From positions 248,001 to 312,000 of the forward strand of contig NZ_PSTQ01000001.1 in assembly GCF_002931075.1 (NCBI RefSeq): a stretch of DNA of 64,000 nt. The letters are read 5' to 3'. The stretch is from Pseudoclavibacter sp. AY1F1. GTDB taxonomy: Bacteria; Actinomycetota; Actinomycetes; Actinomycetales; Microbacteriaceae. Positions 34,979-44,794 of the stretch are shown here, piece after piece. The position numbers and the translations under genes are program-made. The stretch's first letter is position 1; every line of letters starts with the position of its first letter. The notes beneath the pieces were generated by a model. That model saw nothing but the letters and a program-made list of their open reading frames with translations, was not told the DNA's origin and made no database searches.

Positions 34979-36298
34979 GTGTCTACCGCGGTTCCCGACT
35001 CCTCGGTCTCGACCCGCACCTACGTGCTCGACACGTCGGTGCTGCTCAGCGATCCGAGGGCGCTCTTCCGCTTTGCGGAGCACGCCGTCGTGATTCCCGT
35101 CGTCGTCATCACGGAGCTCGAGAAGAAGCGACACGACCCTGAGATCGGCTACTTCGCGCGTCAGGCGCTCAGGTTCCTCGACGAGCTGCGCATCAAACAC
35201 GAGCGCCTGGATTTCCCGATCGCCATCGGCGAGACGGGAGGCACGTTGCGCGTCGAGCTCAACCACTCGAACATGAGCGTACTCCCGAGCGGTATGCAGC
35301 TGGGCGACAACGACACGCGCATCCTGGCAGTTGCGCAGAACCTCGCTGGCGAGGGGCTCGCGGTCACCGTCGTGTCCAAGGATCTGCCCATGCGTGTCAA
35401 GGCCTCAGCGATCGGGCTCGCCGCGGAGGAGTACCGGGCGGAGCTGGCGCGCGACACGGGCTACACGGGCGTCGCGGAGATCTCGCTGGGCGCGGATGAG
35501 CTGGACACGCTCTACACGGACGAGACCGTCGCGACCGCGGTTGTCGATGAACTGCCCGTCAACACCAGCCTCGTGATCCACTCGGACCGCGGCTCGGCTC
35601 TCGGACGCGTGTCGGGGAAGGGCGCCGTCCGACTTGTCCGCGGAGACTTGGACGTGTTCGGCGTCCACGGTCGCTCCGCGGAGCAGCGCCTCGCCATCGA
35701 CCTGCTTCTCGACCCATCCATCGGCATCGTCTCGCTCGGCGGGCGTGCGGGCACGGGTAAGAGTGCCCTCGCCCTGGCGGCGGGTCTCGAGTCGGTGCTC
35801 GAGCGCGGACTGCACCGGAAGATCATGGTCTTCCGGCCGCTCTTCGCGGTTGGCGGGCAAGAACTCGGGTTCTTGCCTGGCGATCAGGGCGAAAAGATGA
35901 ATCCGTGGGGGCAGGCGGTGTACGACGCGCTGTCGGCGATCGTCTCGGAGAACGTCATCGACGAGGTCATGGACCGGGGGATGCTCGAGATCCTACCGCT
36001 CACGCACATCCGGGGACGCTCTCTGCACGACGCGTTCGTGATCGTGGATGAGGCCCAGTCGCTCGAGCGGAACGTGCTCCTCACGATGCTCTCTCGGATC
36101 GGGAAGAACTCGCGGGTTGTGCTCACACATGACGTGGCTCAGCGCGACAACCTGCGTGTCGGAAGACATGACGGCGTCGCCTCGGTCATCGAGACGCTCA
36201 AGGGACACAAGTTGTTCGCCCACATGACGCTCACGCGGTCCGAGCGCAGCGATATCGCCGCCCTCGTGACCGAGCTCCTCGGGGACTACGAGGTGTGA
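34979..36298 (+). CDS. PIN-PhoH fusion protein (PhoH2 type)
   Basis: 439 aa. An N-terminal PIN ribonuclease domain ([13 protein letters not shown] with the first Asp; [20 protein letters not shown]) is followed by a PhoH P-loop ATPase with Walker [14 protein letters not shown] near residue 260 and Walker [12 protein letters not shown]. PhoH2 proteins unwind and cleave RNA. The GTG 34979 follows GAGGAAGGGGG; an in-frame GTG at 34925 after AAGGAG would add 18 residues, and both are plausible. A 258-nt upstream gap holds only a small hairpin (34799-34818). Confidence 0.92.
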   Translation: MSTAVPDSSVSTRTYVLDTSVLLSDPRALFRFAEHAVVIPVVVITELEKKRHDPEIGYFARQALRFLDELRIKHERLDFPIAIGETGGTLRVELNHSNMSVLPSGMQLGDNDTRILAVAQNLAGEGLAVTVVSKDLPMRVKASAIGLAAEEYRAELARDTGYTGVAEISLGADELDTLYTDETVATAVVDELPVNTSLVIHSDRGSALGRVSGKGAVRLVRGDLDVFGVHGRSAEQRLAIDLLLDPSIGIVSLGGRAGTGKSALALAAGLESVLERGLHRKIMVFRPLFAVGGQELGFLPGDQGEKMNPWGQAVYDALSAIVSENVIDEVMDRGMLEILPLTHIRGRSLHDAFVIVDEAQSLERNVLLTMLSRIGKNSRVVLTHDVAQRDNLRVGRHDGVASVIETLKGHKLFAHMTLTRSERSDIAALVTELLGDYEV

Positions 36299-36390
36299 GT
36301 CGCCAGAAACACGCGGGTGAGACGAAGCCTCGTTCCGCCGCAGCTCGTTTTGATCTGTGGATAACTTCTGCAACGAGAACAAGAGGTGAC

Positions 36391-36396
36391 TAGCGT
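36391..36396 (+). promoter_or_regulatory. -10 element of a leaderless peptidase transcript
   Basis: TAGCGT ends 6 nt before the ATG at 36403; there is no ribosome-binding site. Confidence 0.45.
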
Positions 36397-36402
36397 TCTG
36401 GC

Positions 36403-37029
36403 ATGGCAGAGAGAGCTGGGGGGAGCTCCTCTGCTGTGACGGGGCTGGGCTCCGCGCGCGGTGTTGGGGGAGCGCGGAGTCCAGTCTCATCGTCACAGCA
36501 GCGGGGGCTGTGGGAGGCGCTCTGCGTCTGCGCGTTGATCGCAATCGCCCTGGCGGCGGCAGTTCCGGGGCAACTGGTCCTCCTGCCGGCGCTCGTGGCG
36601 CTGGCCGTGGTCACTCCACGCCTCGTCGCGGTCGACGTGCGAGAGCATCGGCTGCCGAACGGCCTCGTGGGAGTGGCCGCCCTCGGCGTGATCCTGGCGA
36701 GTCTGGCGGACTGGCTCCTGACCGGTAGGCCCGACCTGCTCGCCGTCGGCACTGGCGCGATCATCGGTATCCTGCTGCTGATTCTGTCGCTTGTCGGCGG
36801 CCTCGGCATGGGCGACGTGAAGCTCGGAGCCGTGCTCGCCTGGGCAGCTGCGCTGGTTGATCCGTCGCTCGCGGTTGTGCTTGTCCTGCTTGCCGTCGTG
36901 CTCGGCGGAGTGCAGAGCGCCATCGTGCTCCTGCGGACGCGCGACCGACGGCGCAGTATCGCCTTTGGGCCAGCCCTGCTCGCGGGCTACTGGCTACCTG
37001 TCGCCTGGCTCGCCGTCCTGTCATGCTGA
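36403..37029 (+). CDS. Prepilin peptidase-type aspartic protease (A24 family)
   Basis: 208-aa polytopic membrane protein. Both catalytic aspartates of the A24 family are visible: VAVDVREHRLPN and GLGMGDVKLG. The N-terminal methyltransferase domain of classical PilD is absent, as is usual for actinobacterial Flp/Tad or competence peptidases. It has about six hydrophobic segments. No pilin or secretion genes are nearby, so it probably serves a locus elsewhere. It converges on fumC across a strong terminator. Confidence 0.85.
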   Translation: MAERAGGSSSAVTGLGSARGVGGARSPVSSSQQRGLWEALCVCALIAIALAAAVPGQLVLLPALVALAVVTPRLVAVDVREHRLPNGLVGVAALGVILASLADWLLTGRPDLLAVGTGAIIGILLLILSLVGGLGMGDVKLGAVLAWAAALVDPSLAVVLVLLAVVLGGVQSAIVLLRTRDRRRSIAFGPALLAGYWLPVAWLAVLSC

Positions 37030-37074
37030 CAGCGGCGCGTCCGTCGCTGTGGTGCCCGCCAACGCTTGAGACGC

Positions 37075-37110
37075 GCGAAGGCCCGCCGTGTTCCCACGGC
37101 GGGCCTTCGC
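37075..37110. terminator. Bidirectional terminator between the A24 peptidase gene and fumC
   Basis: 16-bp perfect stem (37075-37090/37095-37110) with a TTCC loop, lying 15 nt from the fumC stop. Confidence 0.8.
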
Positions 37111-37125
37111 GTTGCAGCTATTCGC

Positions 37126-38529
37126 TTAGAGGTTCGGCGAGGTCATACTGAGCACATCGAGCTTCTCGTCGAGCTGCTCTTCTGTGATGTCGCCGCGCTC
37201 GACGTAGCCGAGGTCGATGACGGCCTGGCGCACCGTGACCTTGTTGGCGACCGAGTGCTTCGCGATCTTCGCCGCGGCCTCGTAGCCGATGATGCGGTTG
37301 AGCGGTGTCACGATCGATGGCGACGACTCAGCCAGGGCGCGTGCACGCTCTTCGTTGGCGACGAGACCGTCAACCGTCTTATCGGCCAGCACCCGCACGC
37401 CGTTGGCGAGGAGGCGGATCGACTCGAGGAGAGCGGTACCCATGACCGGGATCTGCACGTTGAGCTCGAACGAGCCGGACGCGCCGCCGAACACGATTGC
37501 TGCGTCGTTGCCGATGACGCGAGAGGCCACCATGAGCACAGCCTCCGGGACAACCGGGTTGACCTTGCCAGGCATGATCGAGGAGCCAGGCTGAAGGTCG
37601 GGGATCTGGATTTCGCCGAGGCCCGTGTTCGGGCCGGAGCCCATCCAGCGCAGGTCGTTGTTGATCTTGATGAGGCTCACTGCGATCGTGCGAAGCGCAC
37701 CTGACGCCTCGACGAGGCCGTCACGCGCGCCCTGCGCCTCGAAATGGTCGAGCGCCTCCGTGAGCGGGAGCTGCGCGTTGTCGGCGAGCTCGGCGATGAC
37801 CTGCTGCGAGAAGCCAGCTGGGGTGTTGATGCCCGTACCCGTGGCGGTCCCGCCAAGCGGCACCTCCGCGACGCGTGAGATGGTCGACTGCACGCGCTCG
37901 ACACCGAGGCGGATCTGCCTGGCGTACCCGGCGAACTCCTGCCCGAGGGTGACGGGCGTCGCGTCCATGAGGTGGGTGCGGCCGGCCTTGACGGCGGTCG
38001 CCCACTGCTCAGCCTTGCGTTCGAGCGCCTCCGCGAGGTGCTCGAGCCCGGGAACAAGATCGTTCAGGAGCGCGTCCGTCACGGCGACGTGGACCGAGGT
38101 CGGGAACACGTCGTTCGACGACTGCGAGGCGTTGACGTGGTCGTTCGGGTGAACGGAGTCGCCCAGGCCACGCGTTGCCAGCGTCGCGAGAACCTCGTTG
38201 ATGTTCATGTTCGACGACGTGCCAGAGCCGGTCTGGTAGACGTCGACCGGGAACTGGTCGAGGTGCTCGCCGTCGATGATCTGCTGCGCGGCGGCCACGA
38301 TGGCGTCAGCCACTGGCTGCTCGATGATGCCGAGCTTCGCGTTCACAATCGCGGCGGCGCGCTTGATGCGCGCGAGGGCGATGATCTGGCCCGGCTCGAG
38401 ACCTGCACCGGAGATGGGGAAGTTCTCGACTGCGCGCTGTGTCTGCGCAGCGTAGAGAGCGTTCTTCGGAACACGCACCTCGCCCATCGTGTCGTGCTCG
38501 ATGCGATACTCGTCTTGATTTTCCACCAC
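37126..38529 (-). CDS. fumC: Fumarate hydratase, class II
   Basis: 467 aa, full length. It hydrates fumarate to malate in the TCA cycle. The superfamily signature [11 protein letters not shown] (catalytic Ser loop) is present, with [29 protein letters not shown] and [11 protein letters not shown]. Two tandem GTGs (38529, 38526) follow GGAAAGG at suitable spacing; the frame extends upstream without similarity. It is the last gene of an xseA-xseB-DUF4245-fumC run, 59 nt after DUF4245, a neighbourhood common in actinobacteria. Confidence 0.95.
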   Translation of the reverse strand: MVENQDEYRIEHDTMGEVRVPKNALYAAQTQRAVENFPISGAGLEPGQIIALARIKRAAAIVNAKLGIIEQPVADAIVAAAQQIIDGEHLDQFPVDVYQTGSGTSSNMNINEVLATLATRGLGDSVHPNDHVNASQSSNDVFPTSVHVAVTDALLNDLVPGLEHLAEALERKAEQWATAVKAGRTHLMDATPVTLGQEFAGYARQIRLGVERVQSTISRVAEVPLGGTATGTGINTPAGFSQQVIAELADNAQLPLTEALDHFEAQGARDGLVEASGALRTIAVSLIKINNDLRWMGSGPNTGLGEIQIPDLQPGSSIMPGKVNPVVPEAVLMVASRVIGNDAAIVFGGASGSFELNVQIPVMGTALLESIRLLANGVRVLADKTVDGLVANEERARALAESSPSIVTPLNRIIGYEAAAKIAKHSVANKVTVRQAVIDLGYVERGDITEEQLDEKLDVLSMTSPNL

Positions 38530-38588
38530 GTTGTGTGACCTTTCCAGGTAGCCGATCTCTGTAGGAGCCAGCCTACCGAGTGCTGGCC

Positions 38589-39236
38589 TCAGCGGAGGTC
38601 GGCGGCGACGAGCTCTGCCAGCTTCGTGACTGTCTCGGGCTTGTTGTTGCCGTACACGAGGTAGGCCTGGTCGCCCTGCTCGAGAACCAGCATGTATGCG
38701 CGGTTGCCCGCGTCTTCCGGGCTGAGGTCGGTTGCGTCGTACTCGACCCAGTCGAGACCGCCGACCTGGACGGTTCCGGTCGGGGTGCGCTCGCGAGTTG
38801 CGTCGAGCAGCCACGTCGGGTTGACGCCGATGCCTTGGCTCACGCCCACGTACTCGGTGGGAGCTTCCTTGGGGCCGACGAGGAAGCCGATGTACCACTC
38901 GCTCACGCCGTCGGCGCTCGTGCGGATCTCGGCCTCGTTGGCCGTCCAGTCGGCGGGGACCTCCGGCACGACGAGGGGGACCGCGAAGTCACCCTGCGCG
39001 CTCTGCGCCTCTGACGCGAAGTCGATGTCGAACGCAACCGGTGTGTCGTTGCGGGGCACGATCGCGACGATGAAGACCACGAGGCCAAGCGAGACGAGGA
39101 GCGAATAGACGAGGTTGTTGATCGTCTTGCGCTTGCGGTAGAGGCGCGAGGACTCAGCCTTGCGCGCGAAGGTCTCCTCGGGAGTCTCCGGACGCCCGAG
39201 CTCCGCGACGATCGGTGGCTGCTTCTGCTTGGACAT
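38589..39236 (-). CDS. DUF4245 domain membrane protein
   Basis: 215 aa. A basic cytoplasmic N-terminus, one helix ([20 protein letters not shown]) and an extracytoplasmic domain with [20 protein letters not shown] and the C-terminal [19 protein letters not shown], typical of the actinobacterial DUF4245 family; function unknown. Its ATG overlaps the xseB stop by 1 nt (TGATG), so it is translationally coupled to exonuclease VII. Confidence 0.87.
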   Translation of the reverse strand: MSKQKQPPIVAELGRPETPEETFARKAESSRLYRKRKTINNLVYSLLVSLGLVVFIVAIVPRNDTPVAFDIDFASEAQSAQGDFAVPLVVPEVPADWTANEAEIRTSADGVSEWYIGFLVGPKEAPTEYVGVSQGIGVNPTWLLDATRERTPTGTVQVGGLDWVEYDATDLSPEDAGNRAYMLVLEQGDQAYLVYGNNKPETVTKLAELVAADLR

Positions 39237-39469
39237 CAGGACTTATCCGCGTCGTCGTCGCGTCGACGCGCGGCTTCGAGTCGCTTGCGGGCGCCGAGGA
39301 GCCAGGACTCACAGTGGGCTGCGAGCTGCTCGCCGCGTTCCCAGAGCTTGAGGGAGGCTTCGAGCGAGGCGCTGCCCTGTTCGAGCTGGCTCACGACGGA
39401 GATCAGCTCGTCTCTGGCCTGCTCGTAGCTGAGCTCGGCGATGTCGGACTGTTCCTGCATGGTGGTCAT
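39236..39469 (-). CDS. xseB: Exodeoxyribonuclease VII small subunit
   Basis: 77 aa, usual size. It forms ExoVII with XseA, degrading single-stranded DNA from both ends. Family marks are LSYEQARDELISVVSQLEQG and LEASLKLWERGEQLAAHCES. The ATG overlaps the xseA stop (ATGA), so subunits are coupled. Confidence 0.94.
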   Translation of the reverse strand: MTTMQEQSDIAELSYEQARDELISVVSQLEQGSASLEASLKLWERGEQLAAHCESWLLGARKRLEAARRRDDDADKS

Positions 39470-40815
39470 TCTACGTTCGCCTCCGTTGCGCCGTTGGAGG
39501 CGCCGGTCATGGTGGTGATGGGTTCGCCGCCGAGCGACGATGCTGAGATTCGGCCGTCGGCCGTGCGGATGCGGAGCTCGGTCGAGGCAGGCGCGTCCTG
39601 CCAGGCGGTGACGAGCGTTCGAGCGTCGCCGTCGACTCGCTCGACGATCGAGTAACCGCGCTCGAGCGTGCCCTGGGGCGAGAGACCCTGGAGGTGTCGC
39701 GCAAGCGACTCGAGCCTGTCCTGCTCCCGGTCGATGCGACGTGTGATGAGCTCTTCGCCGCGCTGAGAGGCCCGCATGAGCTCCTCGCCGCGCTGGTCGA
39801 TGATCCACGACGGGTTAGCGAGGGCTGGTCTCGACACGAGCGACTCGAGGGCGTTCGACTCGCTGCGCACGCGGTCGACGATTCTCTGCAGGATGCGGGA
39901 CCTCGCCTGCTGGACGGCGGCGAGCTCCTCGGCCACGTCGGGCACGACTCGCTTGGCGGCGTCCGTCGGGGTTGAGGCACGGAGGTCGGCGACGTCGTCG
40001 AGGATCGGCCGGTCTGCCTCGTGGCCGATGGCGCTCACGACCGGCGTGGAGAGGTCCGCGACGAGGCGAACGAGACTCTCGTCGCTGAACGGGAGGAGGT
40101 GCTGGAAGTCGCCGCCGCCTCGCGCGACGATGATGACGTCGACCTCTGGGTCGGCGTCGAGTTCGCGGAGCGCCGCTGAGACCTCCGCGACCGTGCGCTC
40201 ACCCTGCACGGACGTGTGGATGGTGCGGAATTGCACGGCCGGCCATCTCAGTTCGGAGTTGCGGCGCACATCCTTCTCGGCGTCGGACTCGCGACCCGTG
40301 ATGAGGCCGATCGTGCCGGGCAGGAACGGGAGGGTCTTCTTTCGGGCATCCGAGAAGAGTCCCTCGGCGGCCAGCTGCTTCCGCAGGCGTTCGAGGCGCT
40401 CGAGGAGATCGCCCAGGCCGACGTGACGCAGGTCGGAGACCTGCATCGAGAGCGTGCCGCCCTTGACCCAGAAGTCGGGCTTGACGCTCGCGATGACCCG
40501 ATCGCCCTGTTTGAACTCGCCGTCGAGACGCTGCACGACGCTGCGCCAGGCCGTGACGGAGAGGGTTGCGTCGGCGTCCAGGTCTTTGATCTTGCCGTAC
40601 GCGTGTCCGCCGCGGATGCTCCAGCCGGTGAGCTCGCCTTCGATCCAGACGGATCCGAGGCGCGCGATCCAGTCGCGGACAAGTTCGGAGACGACGCTGA
40701 CCGGCCAGGGTGCATCCGGCGTCGACTTCGGGGGCTGGATGACGACCACGTGCCTCTTCTCGGAGCTGGTGTTTCCCGGTGGGACTGCAGCCGGGGCGGT
40801 GCGGCCGGACGACAA
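39466..40815 (-). CDS. xseA: Exodeoxyribonuclease VII large subunit
   Basis: 449 aa from the TTG at 40815. An N-terminal OB-fold (VWIEGELTGWSIRGGHAYGK) is followed by the nuclease domain (GLITGRESDAEKDV; VDVIIVARGGGD; STPVVSAIGHEADRP) and a long C-terminal coiled coil. The start is uncertain: the TTG has no ribosome-binding site. A GTG at 40749 after AGAAGAGG would give 427 aa beginning just before the conserved PWPVSVVSELV and is equally likely. Confidence 0.92.
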   Translation of the reverse strand: MSSGRTAPAAVPPGNTSSEKRHVVVIQPPKSTPDAPWPVSVVSELVRDWIARLGSVWIEGELTGWSIRGGHAYGKIKDLDADATLSVTAWRSVVQRLDGEFKQGDRVIASVKPDFWVKGGTLSMQVSDLRHVGLGDLLERLERLRKQLAAEGLFSDARKKTLPFLPGTIGLITGRESDAEKDVRRNSELRWPAVQFRTIHTSVQGERTVAEVSAALRELDADPEVDVIIVARGGGDFQHLLPFSDESLVRLVADLSTPVVSAIGHEADRPILDDVADLRASTPTDAAKRVVPDVAEELAAVQQARSRILQRIVDRVRSESNALESLVSRPALANPSWIIDQRGEELMRASQRGEELITRRIDREQDRLESLARHLQGLSPQGTLERGYSIVERVDGDARTLVTAWQDAPASTELRIRTADGRISASSLGGEPITTMTGASNGATEANVE

Positions 40816-40823
40816 AATACGGC

Positions 40824-40858
40824 CGCCGCACGCGAAATCGAGGATATCGCGTGCGGCG
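40824..40858. promoter_or_regulatory. 12-bp inverted repeat upstream of xseA
   Basis: Perfect arms CGCCGCACGCGA (40824-40835) and TCGCGTGCGGCG (40847-40858) with an 11-bp spacer, in the 180-nt gap between the divergent xseA and the 275-aa ORF. It could be an operator or an mRNA hairpin. Confidence 0.5.
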
Positions 40859-40995
40859 ACCGCATCGTCCCGGCTGTGGACAACGATCCGTAGATCGACA
40901 GAGCCGGCAAGTGTGCGCTCCGTGCAAGGCTAGGGCTGGACAACATCAGGCTCGCCATAATCTGTCGAGCAACAGGCGGAGAGTTTAGGTGAGTC

Positions 40996-41823
40996 ATGGA
41001 ACCGGTGATCGGACCAGTTGTCGCGCAAAGCGCGAAGAGCGCTGGGGGTGTCATCGATAAGCTCTTAGGGCCCACTGCTGAGTACTACGGTGCACAACTT
41101 CACGACTTCGTCATCCAACGAAACGCTCGTCGAGTTGCCGAGAAAGCTGCTTCGAAAGTGGCGGCTGGCGCCGAGGGAGCAATTCCGATTCGAGTTGCCG
41201 CGAGCGTACTGGAGCAATCACGATGGGCAGAGAGCGAAGTTCTCTCAGACTATCTTTCAGGCGTACTCGCTTCGGGGAGAACAGCATCTGGCGAGAGTGA
41301 CGCGGGAGTGGCTTGGGTGGCGTTGGTTGGACGGTTATCTTCCGACCAGCTTGCCCTCCATTGGGTTATGGCGGCAAGCGTGCAACTTCGATTCCGCGGA
41401 AGAGGCCGAGATGACCTCTGGTCGCTGACCAGCGTTCAATTAATTATTGAATACGAAGAACTCTTCTCGTCGCTCGGTTGGGATTTCGACTCAGAGAATG
41501 ACATCGTTCGCATGACCAACGCGGCCTATGGACTCCAGCGAGAAGGACTGATCGACAGGCTCTCTCATGGGCGTGGTGACTACCTCCGCGACGAGGTGAA
41601 ATACACCAGAGGGCGTGAGCTCGATGAAAACCTAGGTTATGTGACATTTCGCCTGACGGGCGAGGGGTTAAGTCTGCTTTTGCAAGCAGTGGGCTGCGGG
41701 CAGATCTGGGTGGGCGATGTCTTCGGCGAGAAGGCGAGCCTAGCCGTTGACCAGACACGAGGTTTGCCGACCCTGACGCGGCCTTTGGTCGTTTCGGATC
41801 TGCCACTGGTAACCGCCCTGTGA
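40996..41823 (+). CDS. Hypothetical protein, low GC, weak resemblance to Abi-alpha/DUF4393 proteins
   Basis: 275 aa. Base composition is clearly more A/T-rich than its neighbours, with many A/T third positions, suggesting recent transfer. The N-terminus (VIDKLLGPTAEYYGAQLHDF) and the following segment (ASVLEQSRWAESEVLSDYLS) resemble by eye the Abi-alpha/DUF4393 layout (ID.L.GP..E..G..L.D, then a helical region with a D.L...L core). That family is linked to phage abortive infection. This is a weak assignment and needs profile support. It stands alone between xseA (divergent) and the DUF6264 gene (convergent). Confidence 0.6.
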   Translation: MEPVIGPVVAQSAKSAGGVIDKLLGPTAEYYGAQLHDFVIQRNARRVAEKAASKVAAGAEGAIPIRVAASVLEQSRWAESEVLSDYLSGVLASGRTASGESDAGVAWVALVGRLSSDQLALHWVMAASVQLRFRGRGRDDLWSLTSVQLIIEYEELFSSLGWDFDSENDIVRMTNAAYGLQREGLIDRLSHGRGDYLRDEVKYTRGRELDENLGYVTFRLTGEGLSLLLQAVGCGQIWVGDVFGEKASLAVDQTRGLPTLTRPLVVSDLPLVTAL

Positions 41824-41901
41824 AGGCTGAGGTCGCCTGCCAACAGCGCAATGGACAGTTCGTCGTTCTAGTCAGAACCGACCGCGACTGACTGGTCCCG
41901 A

Positions 41902-41942
41902 CCGCCGGCCAGATGAAACGACCGATTCCAGCTGGCCGGCGG
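41902..41942. terminator. Bidirectional terminator-like hairpin
   Basis: 11-bp perfect arms (41902-41912/41932-41942) between the low-GC ORF and the convergent membrane-protein gene. Confidence 0.6.
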
Positions 41943-41969
41943 CCGAGGCGTTCTGGGTGTGTCGCCTAG

Positions 41970-42409
41970 CTATGGACCTGGCGTCGCCGCGGGCAGAGCT
42001 CCGCTCGAGATCGCTTTCAGCAGCTCATCATGCAGCAGGATCGCCGTAAGCATGAAGCCGAAGATCGTGATGAGGGTGACAACCGCACCGATAATCGGGA
42101 TCCACATGGCGCGCTTCCCCGCTTTCCAGCGGAGGAGCGTGAGGTAGAGCGTCAGCGCGTAGATCGCTGGAAGCACGACGATCGCCGTGAGCGACAGCGT
42201 GCCCAGCCCGTCGGGACGTACGTAGTCGCTGATCCCGAAGTCCTTGTAGAGCAGGGCCATCTGGCCCGCCAGCGAGTTCTCCGTGAACGTCGTCATGTTC
42301 ACGATCGTGGCGACGAGGCCGAGCACCAGGAACCCGATGCCGAGGAAGCGGTCGTTTTTCCGCTTCGCTTCCTGCACCGACTCCTGCTGCTCGGCTCCCG
42401 GCGTCACGC

Positions 42410-42413
<4 letters not shown>
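41970..42413 (-). CDS. DUF6264-type membrane protein
   Basis: 147 aa with three membrane helices (FLGIGFLVLGLVATIVNM; SLTAIVVLPAIYALTLYLTL; WIPIIGAVVTLITIFGFML) and a charged N-terminus with a short QEAKRKNDRFLG. It resembles a family seen mainly in Microbacteriaceae (DUF6264); the assignment is from memory of the pattern. Function unknown. The GTG overlaps the fba stop (GTGA), so it is co-translated with aldolase. Confidence 0.7.
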
Positions 42414-43435
<1,022 letters not shown>

Positions 43436-43596
43436 GTGTGCTCCTTCAGCGCTTGGAACTTACGCGTGAAGTCTAGCCAGGGCCGCCGACTTTCTCCGAG
43501 CGCGCGTACTAGGGTTGGGAACTGGATAGCGCGGAGCAATGGTGTCGTGTGCTTGCTCGGCGAGAACTTCCACAACGCCAGCGAAAGGGACCCCCT

Positions 43597-44601
43597 GTGA
43601 CCTCATCTTCCGCCACTCCGACTCCTGAGCACGGGCAGCTCTTTGCGAACCCGGACCGAAACCTCGCTATGGAGTTGGTGCGTGCAACCGAGGCTGCGGC
43701 CATTCGGGCGACGCCGTTCATCGGGCGTGGTGACAAGAACGCTGCAGACGGCGCCGCCGTCGACGCGATGCGCAAGTTCCTCTCGACGGTCGACTTCGCC
43801 GGTGTTGTTGTCATCGGCGAGGGTGAGAAGGACGAAGCTCCCATGCTCTTCAATGGCGAGCAGGTCGGAAACGGGCAGGGACCTGACTGCGACATCGCGG
43901 TCGACCCGATCGATGGAACGAGCCTGACCGCAGCCGGGCGACAGAACGCGCTGAGCGTCATCGCCGTCGCAGACCGCGGCTCCATGTACAACCCGAAGGA
44001 TCTCTTCTACATGGAGAAGATTGTCACGGGGCCCGAGGGTGTTGGCGTCATCGACCTCGCTCGCCCGATCGGCGAGAACATCCGTGCCCTCTCGAAGGCG
44101 AAGAACAAGCCTGTCGAGGACATGGTCATCGCCGTGCTCGATCGCCCGCGCCATGAGGAGCTGATCAACCAGATCCGTGAGGCTGGCGCTGGAACGCAGC
44201 TCATGCTCGACGGCGACGTCGCCGGCGGCATCAACGCTGCCCGCGGCACGGGGCGCATCGACATGTGCGTGGGGATCGGCGGAACGCCAGAAGGCATCAT
44301 CACGGCCTGCGCCATCAAGGCGCTCGGTGGAGTGCTGCAGGGCCGCTGGTACCCGCGCAACGAGGAGGAGCGCGAGCGCGCGATTGCCGGTGGACACGAC
44401 CTGGAGGCTGTGCTCACGCAGGACGACCTGGTTCGCACGGAGAACACGTACTTCGTCGCGACGGGCGTGACCGATGGTGGACTGTGCGCGGGCGTGCGTC
44501 GTGTTGGCAACCGCATCCTGACCGACTCGGTGGTGCTGCGTTCGCGTTCGGGCACTGTGCGCCGCGTGACGGCTGAGCACATGGCTGACAAGTGGCTCTG
44601 A
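43597..44601 (+). CDS. glpX: Fructose-1,6-bisphosphatase, class II
   Basis: 334 aa. It hydrolyses fructose 1,6-bisphosphate to fructose 6-phosphate, the committed gluconeogenic step. Metal-binding motifs GEGEKDEAPML and DIAVDPIDGTSLTA are intact, as are LMLDGDVAGGI and GIGGTPEGIITACA. The GTG at 43597 follows GCGAAAGGGA; 16 further in-frame codons upstream lack a site. A terminator follows. GlpX is typically the main FBPase of actinobacteria. Confidence 0.95.
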   Translation: MTSSSATPTPEHGQLFANPDRNLAMELVRATEAAAIRATPFIGRGDKNAADGAAVDAMRKFLSTVDFAGVVVIGEGEKDEAPMLFNGEQVGNGQGPDCDIAVDPIDGTSLTAAGRQNALSVIAVADRGSMYNPKDLFYMEKIVTGPEGVGVIDLARPIGENIRALSKAKNKPVEDMVIAVLDRPRHEELINQIREAGAGTQLMLDGDVAGGINAARGTGRIDMCVGIGGTPEGIITACAIKALGGVLQGRWYPRNEEERERAIAGGHDLEAVLTQDDLVRTENTYFVATGVTDGGLCAGVRRVGNRILTDSVVLRSRSGTVRRVTAEHMADKWL

Positions 44602-44645
44602 CCTCGGAGGCTTGCTGACTCAGCGGCGTCGCCGAGAGAGCAGTA

Positions 44646-44703
44646 CGCTGCCCGTCGAATGCTCCGCCGCCCAGGCGGACGAAGCGTTCGACGGGCAGCG
44701 TTT
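44646..44703 (+). terminator. Terminator after glpX
   Basis: 14-bp perfect arms (44646-44659/44687-44700) followed by TTT, with an inner GTCCGCC-like pairing in the loop. Confidence 0.7.
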
Positions 44704-44752
44704 GTCTGCGAGGAGAACACGAAGCAGAAGCAAGCTTGAGCTGACACTGGGC

Positions 44753-44794
44753 CTGAGTCTGAGTCTGAGTCTGAGTCTGAGCCTGAGCCTGAGT
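44753..44794. repeat. Hexanucleotide tandem repeat (CTGAGT/CTGAGC)
   Basis: Seven consecutive 6-bp units, five CTGAGT and two CTGAGC, lie directly beyond the rmuC stop, between convergent glpX and rmuC. Confidence 0.85.

Noticed and set aside
44753-44794. Possible CRISPR-like array
   Set aside because: The unit is only 6 bp with no spacers; it is a simple tandem repeat. No CRISPR array was seen in the window.
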